Part shown: positions 1 to 10,730 of the stretch, piece after piece
Position numbering within the stretch: the first letter of the stretch is position 1
Layout of the letters: each line of letters starts with the position of its first letter
Source: Simplicispira sedimenti
Lineage (GTDB): Bacteria > Pseudomonadota > Gammaproteobacteria > Burkholderiales > Burkholderiaceae_C
Direction: 5' to 3'
DNA length: 64,000 nucleotides
Assembly: GCF_022760965.1 (NCBI RefSeq)
Contig: NZ_JAKVIJ010000002.1
Span: forward strand, 310,001 to 374,000
Translations under genes and position numbers: made by a program
The notes under the pieces: model-generated
Database searches by the model: none
What the model saw: the letters and a program-made list of their open reading frames with translations, nothing else
What the model was told of the DNA's origin: nothing

Positions 1-1
1 C

Positions 2-79
2 TTCAAGGGCAGCGCACGCCAGCGCCAATTTGATGCGCAGCATGCGCACCAGACCGGTCTGGAGGACCCCCATGCGTGA
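2..79 (+). CDS. 3' end of an RND efflux pump inner-membrane subunit (partial)
   Basis: An open frame enters from the left edge and stops at 77-79, overlapping the start of the outer membrane factor gene by 8 bases. Only about 25 residues are visible, ending in a hydrophilic tail (FKGSARQRQF...). NodT-type outer membrane factors normally follow RND pump genes in the same operon, so this is probably the C-terminal tail of the pump. The identification rests on context; the residues alone are not diagnostic. Confidence 0.5.
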   Translation, partial: FKGSARQRQFDAQHAHQTGLEDPHA

Positions 80-1496
80 TTCCATGTCTAAGCCGATGAC
101 CTCGCGTCCGGCGCCTGTGGCGGCAGCGCTGGTGGCTTTGCTGCTCGGCGGCTGTTCGCTGATGCCGGTGTACGAGCGGCCTGCCGCGCCGGTGGCCGAG
201 CAATGGCCAGGCCTTGCCGCGCCCCAGGGCGCCAGCGCCCCTGTGGCCATGCCGCCCTGGCAGGACTTTGTGCGCGATGAGCGCCTGCGCGCGCTCATCA
301 CCCAGGCGTTGGAGTACAACCGTGACCTGCGCGTGGCCGTGCTGGCCATCGAGCAGGCCCGCGCCCAGCACCAGATCCGCGCCGCCGACCTCACGCCCAC
401 CGTCAACCTGGGCGCCACGGGCAGCCGGCAAACGACCTCCCAGGACAACATCAGCAGCGCCTATACCGTGGGGCTGACCTTTGCGTCGTGGGAGATCGAC
501 TTCTTTGGCCGCATTGCCAGCCTCAAGGAAGCCGCGCTGGCCCAGTACCTGGCCAGCGAGGAGGCGCGCCGTGCCGTGCAAACCAGCCTGGTGGCCGCCG
601 TGGCCAGCACCTGGCTGAACCTGCAGACCGACGAGGAGCTGCTGGCCCTGACGCGCAGCACGCTGGCCACGCGCGAAGAGTCGCTGCGCCTGGTGCAAAT
701 GCGTTACCGGCAGGGCGTGGCCTCGGCGCTGGATCTGCGCCAGGCCGAATCGCTGGTGGCCACGGCGCGTGTCGCCCTGGCGCAGCAGGAGCGCCAGCGC
801 GCGCTCGACACCAATGCACTGACCCTGCTGCTGGGCAAGGCGCCGGCGCTGGCGCTGCTGGAGAGCACTGCCAGCCCGCACGCTGCGCTGGCCGACATTC
901 CGGTGGGGCTCCCCTCCGACCTCTTGGTGCAGCGCGCTGATGTGCGCCAGGCCGAGCACAACCTCCGGGCCGCCAACGCCAACATCGGTGCGGCGCGTGC
1001 TGCCTTCTTCCCGCGCATCAGCCTGACGGCGAGCGCGGGCACGGCCAGTGGTGCGTTGTCGGGCCTGTTCAAGGACGGCACCTGGGGCTGGTCGCTCGCG
1101 CCCCAGGCCCTGTTGCCGATCTTTGATGCTGGACGCAACCAGGCCGCGCTGGAGTCGGCGCAGGCGGCGCGCAGCATGGCCCTGGCGCAGTACGAAAAGG
1201 CCATTCAGACGGCCTTCCGCGAGGTGGCCGACGCGCTGGCCGGTCGCGCCACGCTGGCCGACCAGGTCAGTGCCCAGCAGGCACAGGCCGAGGCTGAGGC
1301 CGAGCGCCTGCGCCTGGCCGACCTGCGCTATCGCAACGGTGTGGCCAGTTCGCTGGAGGTGCTGGACGCGCAGCGCTCGGTGTTCAGTGCCCAGCAGGCG
1401 CTGGCGCAAACCCGGCTCGCGCTGCGCCAGAACCAGGTCGCGCTGTACAAGGCCCTGGGGGGTGGCTGGGCCGACCAGGCGCCAGAGACCGACTGA
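72..1496 (+). CDS. RND efflux outer membrane factor, NodT/OprM family lipoprotein
   Basis: Outer membrane channel of a tripartite RND efflux pump (TolC-like trimer spanning outer membrane and periplasm). The ATG at 72 is preceded by GGAGG at 61-65, and gives a lipoprotein signal with lipobox LLGGC (Cys near residue 28). An in-frame ATG at 30 would bury the signal and has no Shine-Dalgarno. The 474-residue length fits the family. Two OEP repeats are visible, with the typical 'RADVRQAEHNLRAANANIG' block and the closing 'LRYRNGVASSLEVLDAQR' helix. It overlaps the upstream partial pump gene, so it is the last gene of that operon. The substrate cannot be read from the sequence. Confidence 0.9.
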   Translation: MRDSMSKPMTSRPAPVAAALVALLLGGCSLMPVYERPAAPVAEQWPGLAAPQGASAPVAMPPWQDFVRDERLRALITQALEYNRDLRVAVLAIEQARAQHQIRAADLTPTVNLGATGSRQTTSQDNISSAYTVGLTFASWEIDFFGRIASLKEAALAQYLASEEARRAVQTSLVAAVASTWLNLQTDEELLALTRSTLATREESLRLVQMRYRQGVASALDLRQAESLVATARVALAQQERQRALDTNALTLLLGKAPALALLESTASPHAALADIPVGLPSDLLVQRADVRQAEHNLRAANANIGAARAAFFPRISLTASAGTASGALSGLFKDGTWGWSLAPQALLPIFDAGRNQAALESAQAARSMALAQYEKAIQTAFREVADALAGRATLADQVSAQQAQAEAEAERLRLADLRYRNGVASSLEVLDAQRSVFSAQQALAQTRLALRQNQVALYKALGGGWADQAPETD

Positions 1497-1504
1497 CAGG
1501 CGGA

Positions 1505-3388
1505 TCAGGCCACCAGCGCGTCGGCAGTTTGCGGGGGCGCTGGGGCTGCCAACCCGCGGTCGGGCGCCGTGGCCGGGCAGGGCAGCACGGCGATGCCGCT
1601 GCGCGACTGCTTGGCTTCGTGCTTGGCACGGGCGGCCAGGTTGGCCACTTCTTCGGGGTGGCGAAAGCTCCCCGGCAGAATCTGTGCCACGCCCAGCGAC
1701 AGGCTGGTACAGGGGAAGAAGCGCTGCACCCCGTGGCGGTCTTCGGCGTGGATGCCTCCGGCCTTGCGGCCTGCTTCGTCGTACAGCAACCGGGCTTCGT
1801 GCGCGAAGGCGTCCGCAATCGCCTGGCAGCGCAGCAGCCAGTCGTCGCTCTGGAACAGCACCACAAAATCGTCGCCGCCCACATGGCCGACAAAGTCGCG
1901 CCGTGCATCGCAGTGCGCCACCACCAGGCGGGCAGCCAGGCGGATCATCTCGTCGCCGCGCCAGTAGCCATAGTGGTCGTTGAAGGGCTTGAAGTCGTTG
2001 AGGTCCGCATAGCAGGCCACAAACGGGTTGCCGCTGGCCAGCAGGCGCTCGATGTGCATGCTGATCGGAATATTGCCCGGCAGGAAGGTCAGCGGGTTGG
2101 CGTGGCGTGCCGCCTCGATGCGCGACTCCGTCACGGCGCGCACCAGTTGGTCCCCGGTACCCAAGCCCACGTAGCGCCCGTTGTCGGTCACGATGAAGCC
2201 ATCGCTCAGGTAGCGCTGGTCCTGTGAGGTGAGGATGCCGATGAGCTGGTTCACGTCACAGTCCAGTTCCACAATGCGCGGCGCATGGTTGGCCAGCGTG
2301 GTGCAGGGCTTGCGGCCGTGCACTTCGCGGAAGTACAGCGCTGCGTAGTGGTTGAGGAAGTCGTGGCGGTTGATCAGCGCTACCGGCCGCGCACCTTCGA
2401 CCAGGCACAGCGCATGCAGGGCGTTGTGCTGCATGAACAGTTGCGCCACTTCATCGTTGGTGGTGGCCGGGGTCACGGTAGGGGCTTGCACCACCTGGAG
2501 GCCACGCAGAATGCCGGGCCGGATGGATTGCTCCAGTTGCGGCAGCACGGCCACGCGGCGGTCCTGCAGCACTTCCAGGGCGCCCGCTTCCAGCTTGGCG
2601 CGTGGTTGCAGGGCCGGGCGCCCGAGCAGCCAGCCCTGGCCATAGGCGATGTCCAGATCGCGCAGCGCACGCAGGTCTTCGGCCGTCTCTATGCCTTCGG
2701 CCACCAGCTGGGTTCCAAAGATCTCTGCAATCCCCTTGATGGCGCGCAGCATCTGCAGGCTTTCGGGGTGTTCGGCGAGGTCGGCGATGAAGTACTTGTC
2801 GATCTTCACGTACTCGGGCTTGACCTCGGACCACAGGCGCAGGCTGGAGCGCCCGTCGCCAAAGTCGTCCAGTGCCAGGCGCATGCCCGCTCGGTGCAGA
2901 TGCTGTACCGCCTCGCGCAGGGCGGTCATGTCGGTGACGCGCTCGTGCTCGGTGATCTCGAACACCACCATGCGTGGCGGCAGGCCCAGCGAGCGCAGCG
3001 TCTGCAGCAGCAGGTTGGAGCCGCACAGGTTTACGCCGTGCACCAGCGCATCGGCGCTGATGTTGACGAACAGGCGCCCTGGGCTGCGCACCTCCGCCCA
3101 ATGTTGCAATGCGGTAAACACGCAGACCAACTCGAAATCGGTGAGGATGCGCTCGCAGCGCGCCATGTCCAACAGCGCGTCCGGGCGGTGCAGTGAGGTG
3201 CCGACCGGGCCGCGGATCAGCGCCTCATGGGCATAGACATGGCCGGACTGCAGGTCGCCCAGCGGCTGAAACACGCAATGCAGGCGGTCTTCGCGGATGA
3301 TTTGCGCCAGCGGCCCTTGGCCCTGGCGCAAGGCGGGCGACAGGGCGGCCAGCACCCGTTGGCGCGGGTCGTTGGTGGGTTCGGGCAT
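1505..3388 (-). CDS. EAL-CBS-GGDEF cyclic-di-GMP turnover protein
   Basis: Soluble 627-residue protein with no membrane segment. Domains in order: EAL phosphodiesterase (about residues 25-265; EAL motif in 'HEALIRG', 'DDFGDGRSS', 'AEGIE'), a CBS pair (about 285-430), and GGDEF (about 440-595). The EAL signature residues are present, so c-di-GMP hydrolysis to pGpG is likely. The GGDEF motif reads GGDDF: the fourth-position Glu is Asp, and no RxxD inhibitory site stands at the expected spacing. The cyclase half may therefore be weak or act as a GTP-sensing regulator. The CBS pair suggests adenine-nucleotide sensing. It ends 8 bp from the convergent efflux gene. Confidence 0.88.
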   Translation of the reverse strand: MPEPTNDPRQRVLAALSPALRQGQGPLAQIIREDRLHCVFQPLGDLQSGHVYAHEALIRGPVGTSLHRPDALLDMARCERILTDFELVCVFTALQHWAEVRSPGRLFVNISADALVHGVNLCGSNLLLQTLRSLGLPPRMVVFEITEHERVTDMTALREAVQHLHRAGMRLALDDFGDGRSSLRLWSEVKPEYVKIDKYFIADLAEHPESLQMLRAIKGIAEIFGTQLVAEGIETAEDLRALRDLDIAYGQGWLLGRPALQPRAKLEAGALEVLQDRRVAVLPQLEQSIRPGILRGLQVVQAPTVTPATTNDEVAQLFMQHNALHALCLVEGARPVALINRHDFLNHYAALYFREVHGRKPCTTLANHAPRIVELDCDVNQLIGILTSQDQRYLSDGFIVTDNGRYVGLGTGDQLVRAVTESRIEAARHANPLTFLPGNIPISMHIERLLASGNPFVACYADLNDFKPFNDHYGYWRGDEMIRLAARLVVAHCDARRDFVGHVGGDDFVVLFQSDDWLLRCQAIADAFAHEARLLYDEAGRKAGGIHAEDRHGVQRFFPCTSLSLGVAQILPGSFRHPEEVANLAARAKHEAKQSRSGIAVLPCPATAPDRGLAAPAPPQTADALVA

Positions 3389-3610
3389 GGTGGCTTTCAG
3401 GTCGGGCCCGGCCGCTGGCGCGGGTGGCGCCGAGGCAAGGCCCCACAGCAGGTGGGTAACAGGTAGTTACGGTATCCGGGCGCGGTGACAGGCGAGTGAC
3501 ACCAGCACAGGGCACGGACAAGTTCTAAGGGTCAACCCGAAGAGCCCTTGGTCGCTGTCTTGACCCAGCGCAAATGCGGGCAAACACACAAAAATGTCTG
3601 CGGTTGTCGT

Positions 3611-3624
3611 TTGATGTGTGTCAA
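3611..3624. promoter_or_regulatory. FNR/Anr-type box upstream of the Crp/Fnr regulator
   Basis: The sequence TTGAT-GTGT-GTCAA matches the FNR consensus TTGAT-N4-ATCAA at nine of ten defined positions. It lies between the divergent c-di-GMP gene (start 3388) and the Fnr-family regulator whose recognition helix carries the matching E..SR pattern. Autoregulation or cross-regulation by a paralogous Fnr is inferred. Confidence 0.65.
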
Positions 3625-3634
3625 TGTCCTGGCC

Positions 3635-4285
3635 ATGCGGGCGCTGCAAAGTCCATCTCCTATGTGGCCGAATCTTTCCCCCGACATGTACTCCGAGTGC
3701 GAGACCGCCGCCCCTGGCGACGTCTTGCGGGTGCGTCAGGAGCAGCTCAACTCCGTGCTTTACCTGGTCAGTGGCCGGGTGCAGTTGGGCATCCGTGAGG
3801 AAGGCCAGATGCGTCACCAGTTGGGCGTGGTGGAGGGGCCTTTCTGGCTGGATGCCTCCTCGGCGATGCTGAACCTGCCCTGTGTGGTGGACATGGTGGC
3901 TGAAACGCGCGTGCAGTTGCGACGCCAGTCGCTCGAGGCATTCCAGCGCGGTCTGGAGTCCTTGCCCAAGTCCGTGCAGGTGCTGTTGCATGACATGGCT
4001 GCAGGCTACCGCCAGCAGACCGAACTGGCCATCAGCCGTCTGGCACAGGATGCCGAGGCGCGCTGTGCCCAGTGGCTGCTTCAGCACGCTCAGCACGACG
4101 ACAGCGGTGCCATGAGCGTGATTCTGAACCAGCGCAAGCGAATCATCGCTGCCCAACTGGGCATTGCACCGGAAACCTTCTCGCGCGTGCTGCGCAACCT
4201 GCGCGAGCATGGGCTGATCATGGGCTCGGGCAACGTGCTCAAGCTCCCACAACCCAGCGCACTGGAACTGGTGGCCGCTGGCTGA
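3635..4285 (+). CDS. Crp/Fnr family transcriptional regulator, Fnr/Dnr recognition type
   Basis: Cyclic-nucleotide-binding-like beta-roll N-terminal domain followed by a Crp-type winged helix. The recognition helix reads 'APETFSRVLRNL', with Glu, Ser and Arg spaced as in FNR proteins that read TTGAT half-sites; a near-perfect such site lies just upstream at 3611. The N-terminal Cys cluster of oxygen-sensing Fnr is absent (only one Cys near the start), so a Dnr-like or other non-Fe-S sensor is more likely. Start uncertain: ATGs at 3635, 3662 and 3686 are in frame without strong Shine-Dalgarno, and starts upstream of 3624 would place the operator inside the gene. It sits between two c-di-GMP genes. 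Confidence 0.82.
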   Translation: MRALQSPSPMWPNLSPDMYSECETAAPGDVLRVRQEQLNSVLYLVSGRVQLGIREEGQMRHQLGVVEGPFWLDASSAMLNLPCVVDMVAETRVQLRRQSLEAFQRGLESLPKSVQVLLHDMAAGYRQQTELAISRLAQDAEARCAQWLLQHAQHDDSGAMSVILNQRKRIIAAQLGIAPETFSRVLRNLREHGLIMGSGNVLKLPQPSALELVAAG

Positions 4286-4444
4286 ACTTTCCCGCCGAGT
4301 CGGCTGGCTGACTGCGCGGGGCTTTCTGCGCTGCCTCGGAACCACGGCTGAACTCAGGGTTTTTCCTTGCCCTGGGGTGAGGGTTCCACCCAAGACCTGG
4401 CGCCAGGGCGCTGCGTATATTCGTTGCATAGCCGCACCGCAACG

Positions 4445-6562
4445 ATGCCCGCCGTCCCCACCGCCCCGTTTCATGCCGCCGGCCCCCTGGCGCAAGGCAG
4501 TCTCCCCATTGAGGAGGCGGTGCCTGGGCGTGTGCTGCCTGGCCCCATGGTGCTGCGCACGGTGCTGGCGGCCTTGCTCGCGCTGTGCCTGGCGGCCGGG
4601 GCCGCAGGCTGGCTGATGGCGCGTGCCTCGGGTCACGACCTCGTCCAGCGCCTGGAGGCGCAACAGAACGACGAAGTCGAGGTGTTTGCCCGGTTGCTGT
4701 CGAGCAAGATCGAGCAGAGCCAGAAGGTGTTGCGCGCCGTGACGGCCGGCATCACCCCCGACATGATGGATTTGCCCTCCACGCTGGAATGGCTGCTCCA
4801 GCACGGGCTGCCCTCCGTGCAGTTCTTTGACACCATGCTGGTGGCGCGTGTGGACGGCGAGGTGCGCGTGCACTTGCACCAGGGACGGTTTCAGCGCAAC
4901 GCTCAGGTGGAACCCCAGGTGCGGGAGGCCCTGGAGAGCACCTTGCGCGATGGCAAACCGCATGTCGCGGAGTTGCTGCAAGGTGGGGTGGACGACGCCC
5001 GCATCGTGTTGACCATGCCCTTGCACCGCAGCGACGGCTCCTTGCTGGGCGTGGTGGCAGGCATGCTGCGCCTGCAATCGCAAGGCCTGCTCCCGGCGTC
5101 CCTGGCGCTGCCGCAGCGGGCGGATACCCGGCTGCTGGTCTTTACCAAGGGCGGCACCATTGTTGCCCACTCCAATCCTGTGCGGGTCATGGGGCAGGTG
5201 CGCGACGAGCCCGGCCTGGCCGAAGTCTGGGCCCAGGGCCAGGGGATGCACAGCGATGCGTCGGTGTCCGGCACCGGCACTACACGCCGTGTGCCGCAGG
5301 CCATGGTCAGCCTGGCCGGCATGCCCCTGGCGCAGTGGACCGTGGCCCGTGTGACCGATACCCAGGCGCTGACCGCGCCCTTGCAAGGTGCGCAGCGCCA
5401 GGCCTGGGGACAGGTGCTGATGGTGGTGGCCACGTTGGCCCTGATGCTGGTGTTGGCGCTGTGGTGGCTGACGCTGCCGCTGTCCCGCCTGCGCCAGCAG
5501 GCACAGCATCTTGTTGGCGAGGGTGGGCAGGAACTGCCCAGCGCTGGCGTGGTACCGTGGCCTCGCGCGGGGGGCGAAGTGGGCCAGCTCGTGCAGGCCT
5601 TCGAGGGCTTGCTGGACCAGCAGGCAACACAGTACCAGCACTGGCGCAAGGTGCAGGACCAATTGCAGGCCATGCTGGACCACGCCTCGGTAGGGGTGGC
5701 GGTCACGCGCAATGGGCGGCTCGAATCCGTGGGTCACCGCTTGGCCCAGATGCTGGGTTACCAGCCGGCAGACCTGCGCGGGCGACCGGCAGGGGTGGTG
5801 TGCACCCCCATGGCGCGCGAAGGCTTGGGCCTGACCCTGGGCGGGCCTTGCGGTCTGCAGGGGCGCATTGACGGGGAGCTGTGTTTGCGCCGCAAGGACG
5901 GCAGCACCGTCTGGGTGCAGGCCCAGGCGCGTCCGGTGCGCGACGACGATCCCCAGGCAGGCACGCTGTGGCTGATGGAAGAAACCACCACCCTGCGCCA
6001 GGCGCGCCGCCTGGGCGCCTGGGCGCATACGCACGATGTGCTCACGGGGCTGGACAACCGCCAGGGCCTGGAACTGCGCCTGCAGGCCATGGCAGGGGTG
6101 GCGCACAGTGCGCCCATGCCGCTGGAGGGCGACCCGCCAGCCACAGCGGTGCTGCTGTTTCTGGATCTGGACCATTTCACCGTGGTCAACGATGCCCTGG
6201 GCCATGAAGCGGGCGACGAGGTGCTGCGCCAGATTGGCCTGCTGCTGGCGGCCCAGGTGCGCAAGGCGGGTTGGATTGCCCGGCTGGGCGGGGACGAATT
6301 TGCCGTGCTGCTGCCCGATTGCTCCGAAGCGCATGCGCGCAGCCTGGCCGAGCAACTGCGCCACGCCGTGCAGGACTGGCAGCCCACCGTGCAGGGGCGC
6401 AGCTTCCAGCTGGAGGTGAGCATCGGCCTGGTGGTGCTCGATGGCGCGGTGCACGATGTGCCGGCCATCCTCCACGCGGCCGACATGGCCTGCTACGACG
6501 CCAAGCGGGCCGGGCGCAACTGCATCAAGCGCAGGCCGGTGCTGCGCAGTGCGGTGGTGTAG
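4445..6562 (+). CDS. Membrane-bound diguanylate cyclase with periplasmic sensor, PAS and GGDEF domains
   Basis: Synthesises c-di-GMP from two GTP. From the ATG at 4445 the order is: membrane segment (about residues 36-58), a periplasmic region of about 260 residues resembling a Cache-type sensor, a second membrane segment (about 322-345), a HAMP-like linker, a PAS domain (about 405-520) and a GGDEF domain with canonical 'RLGGDEFAVLL' near residue 614. The primary inhibitory site position reads RKAG instead of RxxD, so product feedback at that site is probably lost. An in-frame ATG at 4367 would add 26 residues of low plausibility. It follows the Fnr-family regulator by 159 bp. The ligand is unknown. 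Confidence 0.88.
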   Translation: MPAVPTAPFHAAGPLAQGSLPIEEAVPGRVLPGPMVLRTVLAALLALCLAAGAAGWLMARASGHDLVQRLEAQQNDEVEVFARLLSSKIEQSQKVLRAVTAGITPDMMDLPSTLEWLLQHGLPSVQFFDTMLVARVDGEVRVHLHQGRFQRNAQVEPQVREALESTLRDGKPHVAELLQGGVDDARIVLTMPLHRSDGSLLGVVAGMLRLQSQGLLPASLALPQRADTRLLVFTKGGTIVAHSNPVRVMGQVRDEPGLAEVWAQGQGMHSDASVSGTGTTRRVPQAMVSLAGMPLAQWTVARVTDTQALTAPLQGAQRQAWGQVLMVVATLALMLVLALWWLTLPLSRLRQQAQHLVGEGGQELPSAGVVPWPRAGGEVGQLVQAFEGLLDQQATQYQHWRKVQDQLQAMLDHASVGVAVTRNGRLESVGHRLAQMLGYQPADLRGRPAGVVCTPMAREGLGLTLGGPCGLQGRIDGELCLRRKDGSTVWVQAQARPVRDDDPQAGTLWLMEETTTLRQARRLGAWAHTHDVLTGLDNRQGLELRLQAMAGVAHSAPMPLEGDPPATAVLLFLDLDHFTVVNDALGHEAGDEVLRQIGLLLAAQVRKAGWIARLGGDEFAVLLPDCSEAHARSLAEQLRHAVQDWQPTVQGRSFQLEVSIGLVVLDGAVHDVPAILHAADMACYDAKRAGRNCIKRRPVLRSAVV

Positions 6563-6563
6563 G

Positions 6564-6700
6564 GCGCACCCCCCTGAGCCGCCTGCGGCGTCTTCCCCCC
6601 TCCTCTCTGCTTCGCTTCGCTCGCGGCAGGGGGACGGTCCCAGCGCCCGCACGTGGGAATACTGGCGGCCCTTGCGCGGGAGCCCTGGCGGGGCCGCGCT
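6564..6700 (+). repeat. C-rich intergenic repeat, copy 1 (full length)
   Basis: Contains a CCCCCCTGAG block, a small GC hairpin (gccgcc/ggcg), CTTCCCCCCTC, CTGCTTCGCTTCGC, GGGGGACG, and a distal 'GCGGCCCTTGCGCGG...CCCTGGCGGGGCC' part. The same ordered blocks recur at 32322-32475 and, inverted and shorter, at 42343-42435. This copy lies between the convergent 3' ends of the diguanylate cyclase and xdhB genes and fills most of that gap. Confidence 0.8.
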
Positions 6701-6739
6701 CGCCGCAGTCTGCGCGGCAAACGTGAAGACCTCAAAAGC

Positions 6740-9018
6740 TCACGCCAAGGCGCGCAGCACATGCTCCGGCGTGGCGGGCGCTGTCAGGTGCACGGGGCCT
6801 TCGCCGCCGCGGGCTGCCGCCACGGCATTGCGCAGCGCCTCATAGACGCTGATGGCCAGCATGAACGGCGGCTCGCCCACGGCCTTGCTGCCGCCCACGT
6901 TGTCCTCGCGGTTGGCCTCGGGCCACAGTTCCACCTGGAAGTGCGCGGGGATGTCGCCCGTGGCCGGGATCTTGTAGGTGCTGGGCGCGTGCGTGGCAAG
7001 GTGACCCTGGTCGTTCCACACCAGTTGCTCGGTGGTGAGCCAGCCCATGCCCTGCACGAAGCCGCCCTCGATCTGGCCGATGTCGATGGCGGGGTTGATG
7101 CTGTGGCCCACGTCGTGCAGGATGTCCACGGCCAGCACGCGGTTCTCGCCGGTCAGTGTGTCGATCACCACCTCGGTGCAGGCCGCGCCGTAGGCGAAGT
7201 AGTAGAACGGCCGGCCGGTGAGCGTGGTCTTGTCGTAGTGGATCTTGGGCGTGCGGTAGAAGCCGTCGCTCCAGAGCTGGATGCGGTTGGCGTAGGCCTC
7301 GGCGACCACATCCTCGAAGCGGCGCGTGGTCTTGGGCGAGATCACCTGCCCGCCCTCGAAGCGGATGGCCCCCGCGCCGCAGCCGTCCAGTCCGCAGACG
7401 AAGGAAGCGAGGTTGTCGCGCACGTTGCGCGCGGCGAACTGCGCGGCGCGGCCGTTGAGGTCGGTGCCGCTGCTGGCCGCCGTGGCGCTGGCGTTGGGCA
7501 CCTTGCTGGTGTCGCTGGCCGTCACGCGCACCTGGGCCAGGGGCACGCCCAGCTCGTCGGCCACGATCTGTGCCACCTTGGTGTGCAGGCCCTGGCCCAT
7601 TTCGGTGCCGCCGTGGTTCACCTGCACGCTGCCGTCGGTATAGACATGCACCAGCGCGCCGGCCTGGTTGAACAGCGTGGCCGTGAAGCTGATGCCGAAT
7701 TTCACCGGTGTGATGGCGAGGCCGCGCTTGAGCACAGGGCTGGCGGCATTCCAAGCCAAAACAGCCTCTTGGCGCCGCCGGTAGTGCGCTGACAGCTCCA
7801 GTTTTGGTAGCAGATCGTGCAGGATGTTGTCCTCCACCGGCATCTGGTAGTGGGTGACGTTGCGCTCCGTGGTGCCGTAGAGGTTGGCCAGGCGCACATC
7901 CAGCGCGTCGCGGCCCAGGGCGTGGGCGATGTCGCCGAGGATGGTCTCGATGGCGATCACCCCCTGCGGCCCGCCGAAGCCGCGGAACGCCGTGTGGCTC
8001 TGCAGGTTCGTGCGGCAGCGGTGCGATTCGATCTCCACGTGCTCCAGGTAGTAGGCGTTGTCGGCGTGGAACACGGCGCGGTCGCACACCGGGCCCGACA
8101 GGTCGGCCGAGAAGCCGCAGTTGGCCGCCATGTGCAGCTTGAGGCCCAGGATGCGGCCGCTGTCGTCAAAGCCCACATCCCAGCGGTAGGCGAAGGGGTG
8201 GCGCTTGCCGGTGACCACGAAGTCGTCGTCGCGGTCCAGGCGCAGCTTGACCGGGCAACCGGTTTGGCGCGCGGCCAGCGCGGCCCACACGGCCAGGTGG
8301 CCGGCCTGCGTCTCCTTGCCGCCAAAGCCGCCGCCCATGCGCCGGCATTCCACGCGCACCGCGTGGCTGGCGATGCCCAGCGCGTGCGCCACCCAGTGTT
8401 GCACCTCGCCCGGGTGCTGGGTGCTGGCGTGGATGTGCCACTGGCCCTGTTCCAGCGGCAGGGCGTAGGCGATCTGGCCTTCCAAGTAGAAATGCTCTTG
8501 CCCTCCCACTTCCAGCGTGCCCTGCAACCGGTGCGGGGCGGCTTGCAGCGCCGCCTCGGGTGCGCCCCGGCGCACCGTGACGGGTGGCAGCACGCGGCTC
8601 TGCGCGGCCAACGCCTGTTCAATGGTGAGGATGGCGGGCAGGGGGGTGATGTCGGGCCGCACGGCGCGCGCGGCGCGGCGCGCCTGCAGGGCGGTGTCGG
8701 CCACCACCAGGCCGATCACCTGGCCTGCGTAGTGCACGGCGTCCTGGGCGAAGATGGGTTCGTCGTGCGCAAACGCAGCCAGGATCGGGTCGCCCGGAAT
8801 GTCCTGCGCCAGCACCACGGCGCGCACGCCGGGCATCTGCAGCGCGGCGGCGCAGTCCACGCCGTTCAGGCGCCCGTGCGCCACGGGCGAGAGGATGGGC
8901 GCGGCGTGCAGCGTGCCCTTCACCTCGGGCAGGTCGTCGATGTAGTGCGCGCTGCCCGCCACCTGCGCCTGGGCGCTCTCGTGCGGGTGGGGCTGGCCGA
9001 TGGCACGTGGGGTGGTGT

Positions 9019-9022
<4 letters not shown>
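6740..9022 (-). CDS. xdhB: Xanthine dehydrogenase, molybdopterin-binding large subunit
   Basis: Catalytic subunit oxidising hypoxanthine to xanthine and xanthine to urate, partner of XdhA. The 760-residue length fits XdhB. Moco-binding motifs seen: 'GGGFGGKET', 'FRGFGGPQG', 'ASSGTDLNG', and the 'GEPPFML' segment carrying the catalytic Glu (about residue 717). The ATG at 9022 overlaps the xdhA stop (ATGA), indicating translational coupling; longer upstream frames would overlap xdhA deeply. Residues about 403-424 ('LLPKLELSAHYRRRQ...') are encoded by a copy of the interspersed repeat. No xdhC maturation factor is nearby. Confidence 0.95.
7750..7812 (-). repeat. Interspersed repeat, in-frame copy inside xdhB
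   Basis: Read on minus: TGCTACCAAAACTGGAGCTG, then a divergent core (cagcgcac...ggcgcc), then GTTTTGGCTTGG. Ends and central AGCTG match the intergenic copies; the palindromic core has decayed. It lies in the gene's direction and in the same frame as the xdhA copy (LLPKLEL here, LLQKLEL there). Confidence 0.7.
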
Positions 9023-10512
<1,490 letters not shown>

Positions 10513-10605
10513 GGCCCCTAGGTTACAGCGATTGGCGCCGATCCGTGCTCCGGGATTGCGCGCCCCGCCAGGCGGTGTGCCGCGAGGGCGCTGGCGGCCC
10601 CAGGC

Positions 10606-10633
10606 TTGTAACATGGTGTTTTAATGCTATAAA
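10606..10633 (+). promoter_or_regulatory. Candidate sigma-70 promoter for the purine ABC importer operon
   Basis: TTGTAA (10606-10611) and TATAAA (10628-10633) are separated by 16 bp, leaving a leader of about 90 nt before the ATG at 10731. The -10 hexamer lies inside a partial copy of the interspersed repeat. No purine-riboswitch-like pairing was recognised in the leader. Confidence 0.4.
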
Positions 10634-10648
10634 AATGGTAGCGCATTG
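10619..10648 (+). repeat. Interspersed repeat, partial copy upstream of the ABC importer
   Basis: TTTTAATGCTATAAAAATGG, then TAGCGCATTGCGCA: the left end and a shortened palindrome of the same family as at 45425 and 40555. The right half is missing. Confidence 0.5.
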
Positions 10649-10730
10649 CGCATGTCCATCCTGCCCTGCAGCCTTTTTGAGCCATGGCCCTGCGCATGCA
10701 ATCACCACAAACTGAGAGACAATCGCCCCC

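Noticed and set aside
3467..6652. A 1,061-codon open frame on the minus strand over the Fnr-type and diguanylate cyclase genes
   Set aside because: It is antisense to two genes with clear domains and has His/Gln/Arg/Gly-rich composition typical of GC-rich shadow frames.
10634..10730. Possible purine riboswitch in the ABC importer leader
   Set aside because: The 90-nt leader shows no three-stem layout or the conserved loop and junction bases of purine riboswitches.
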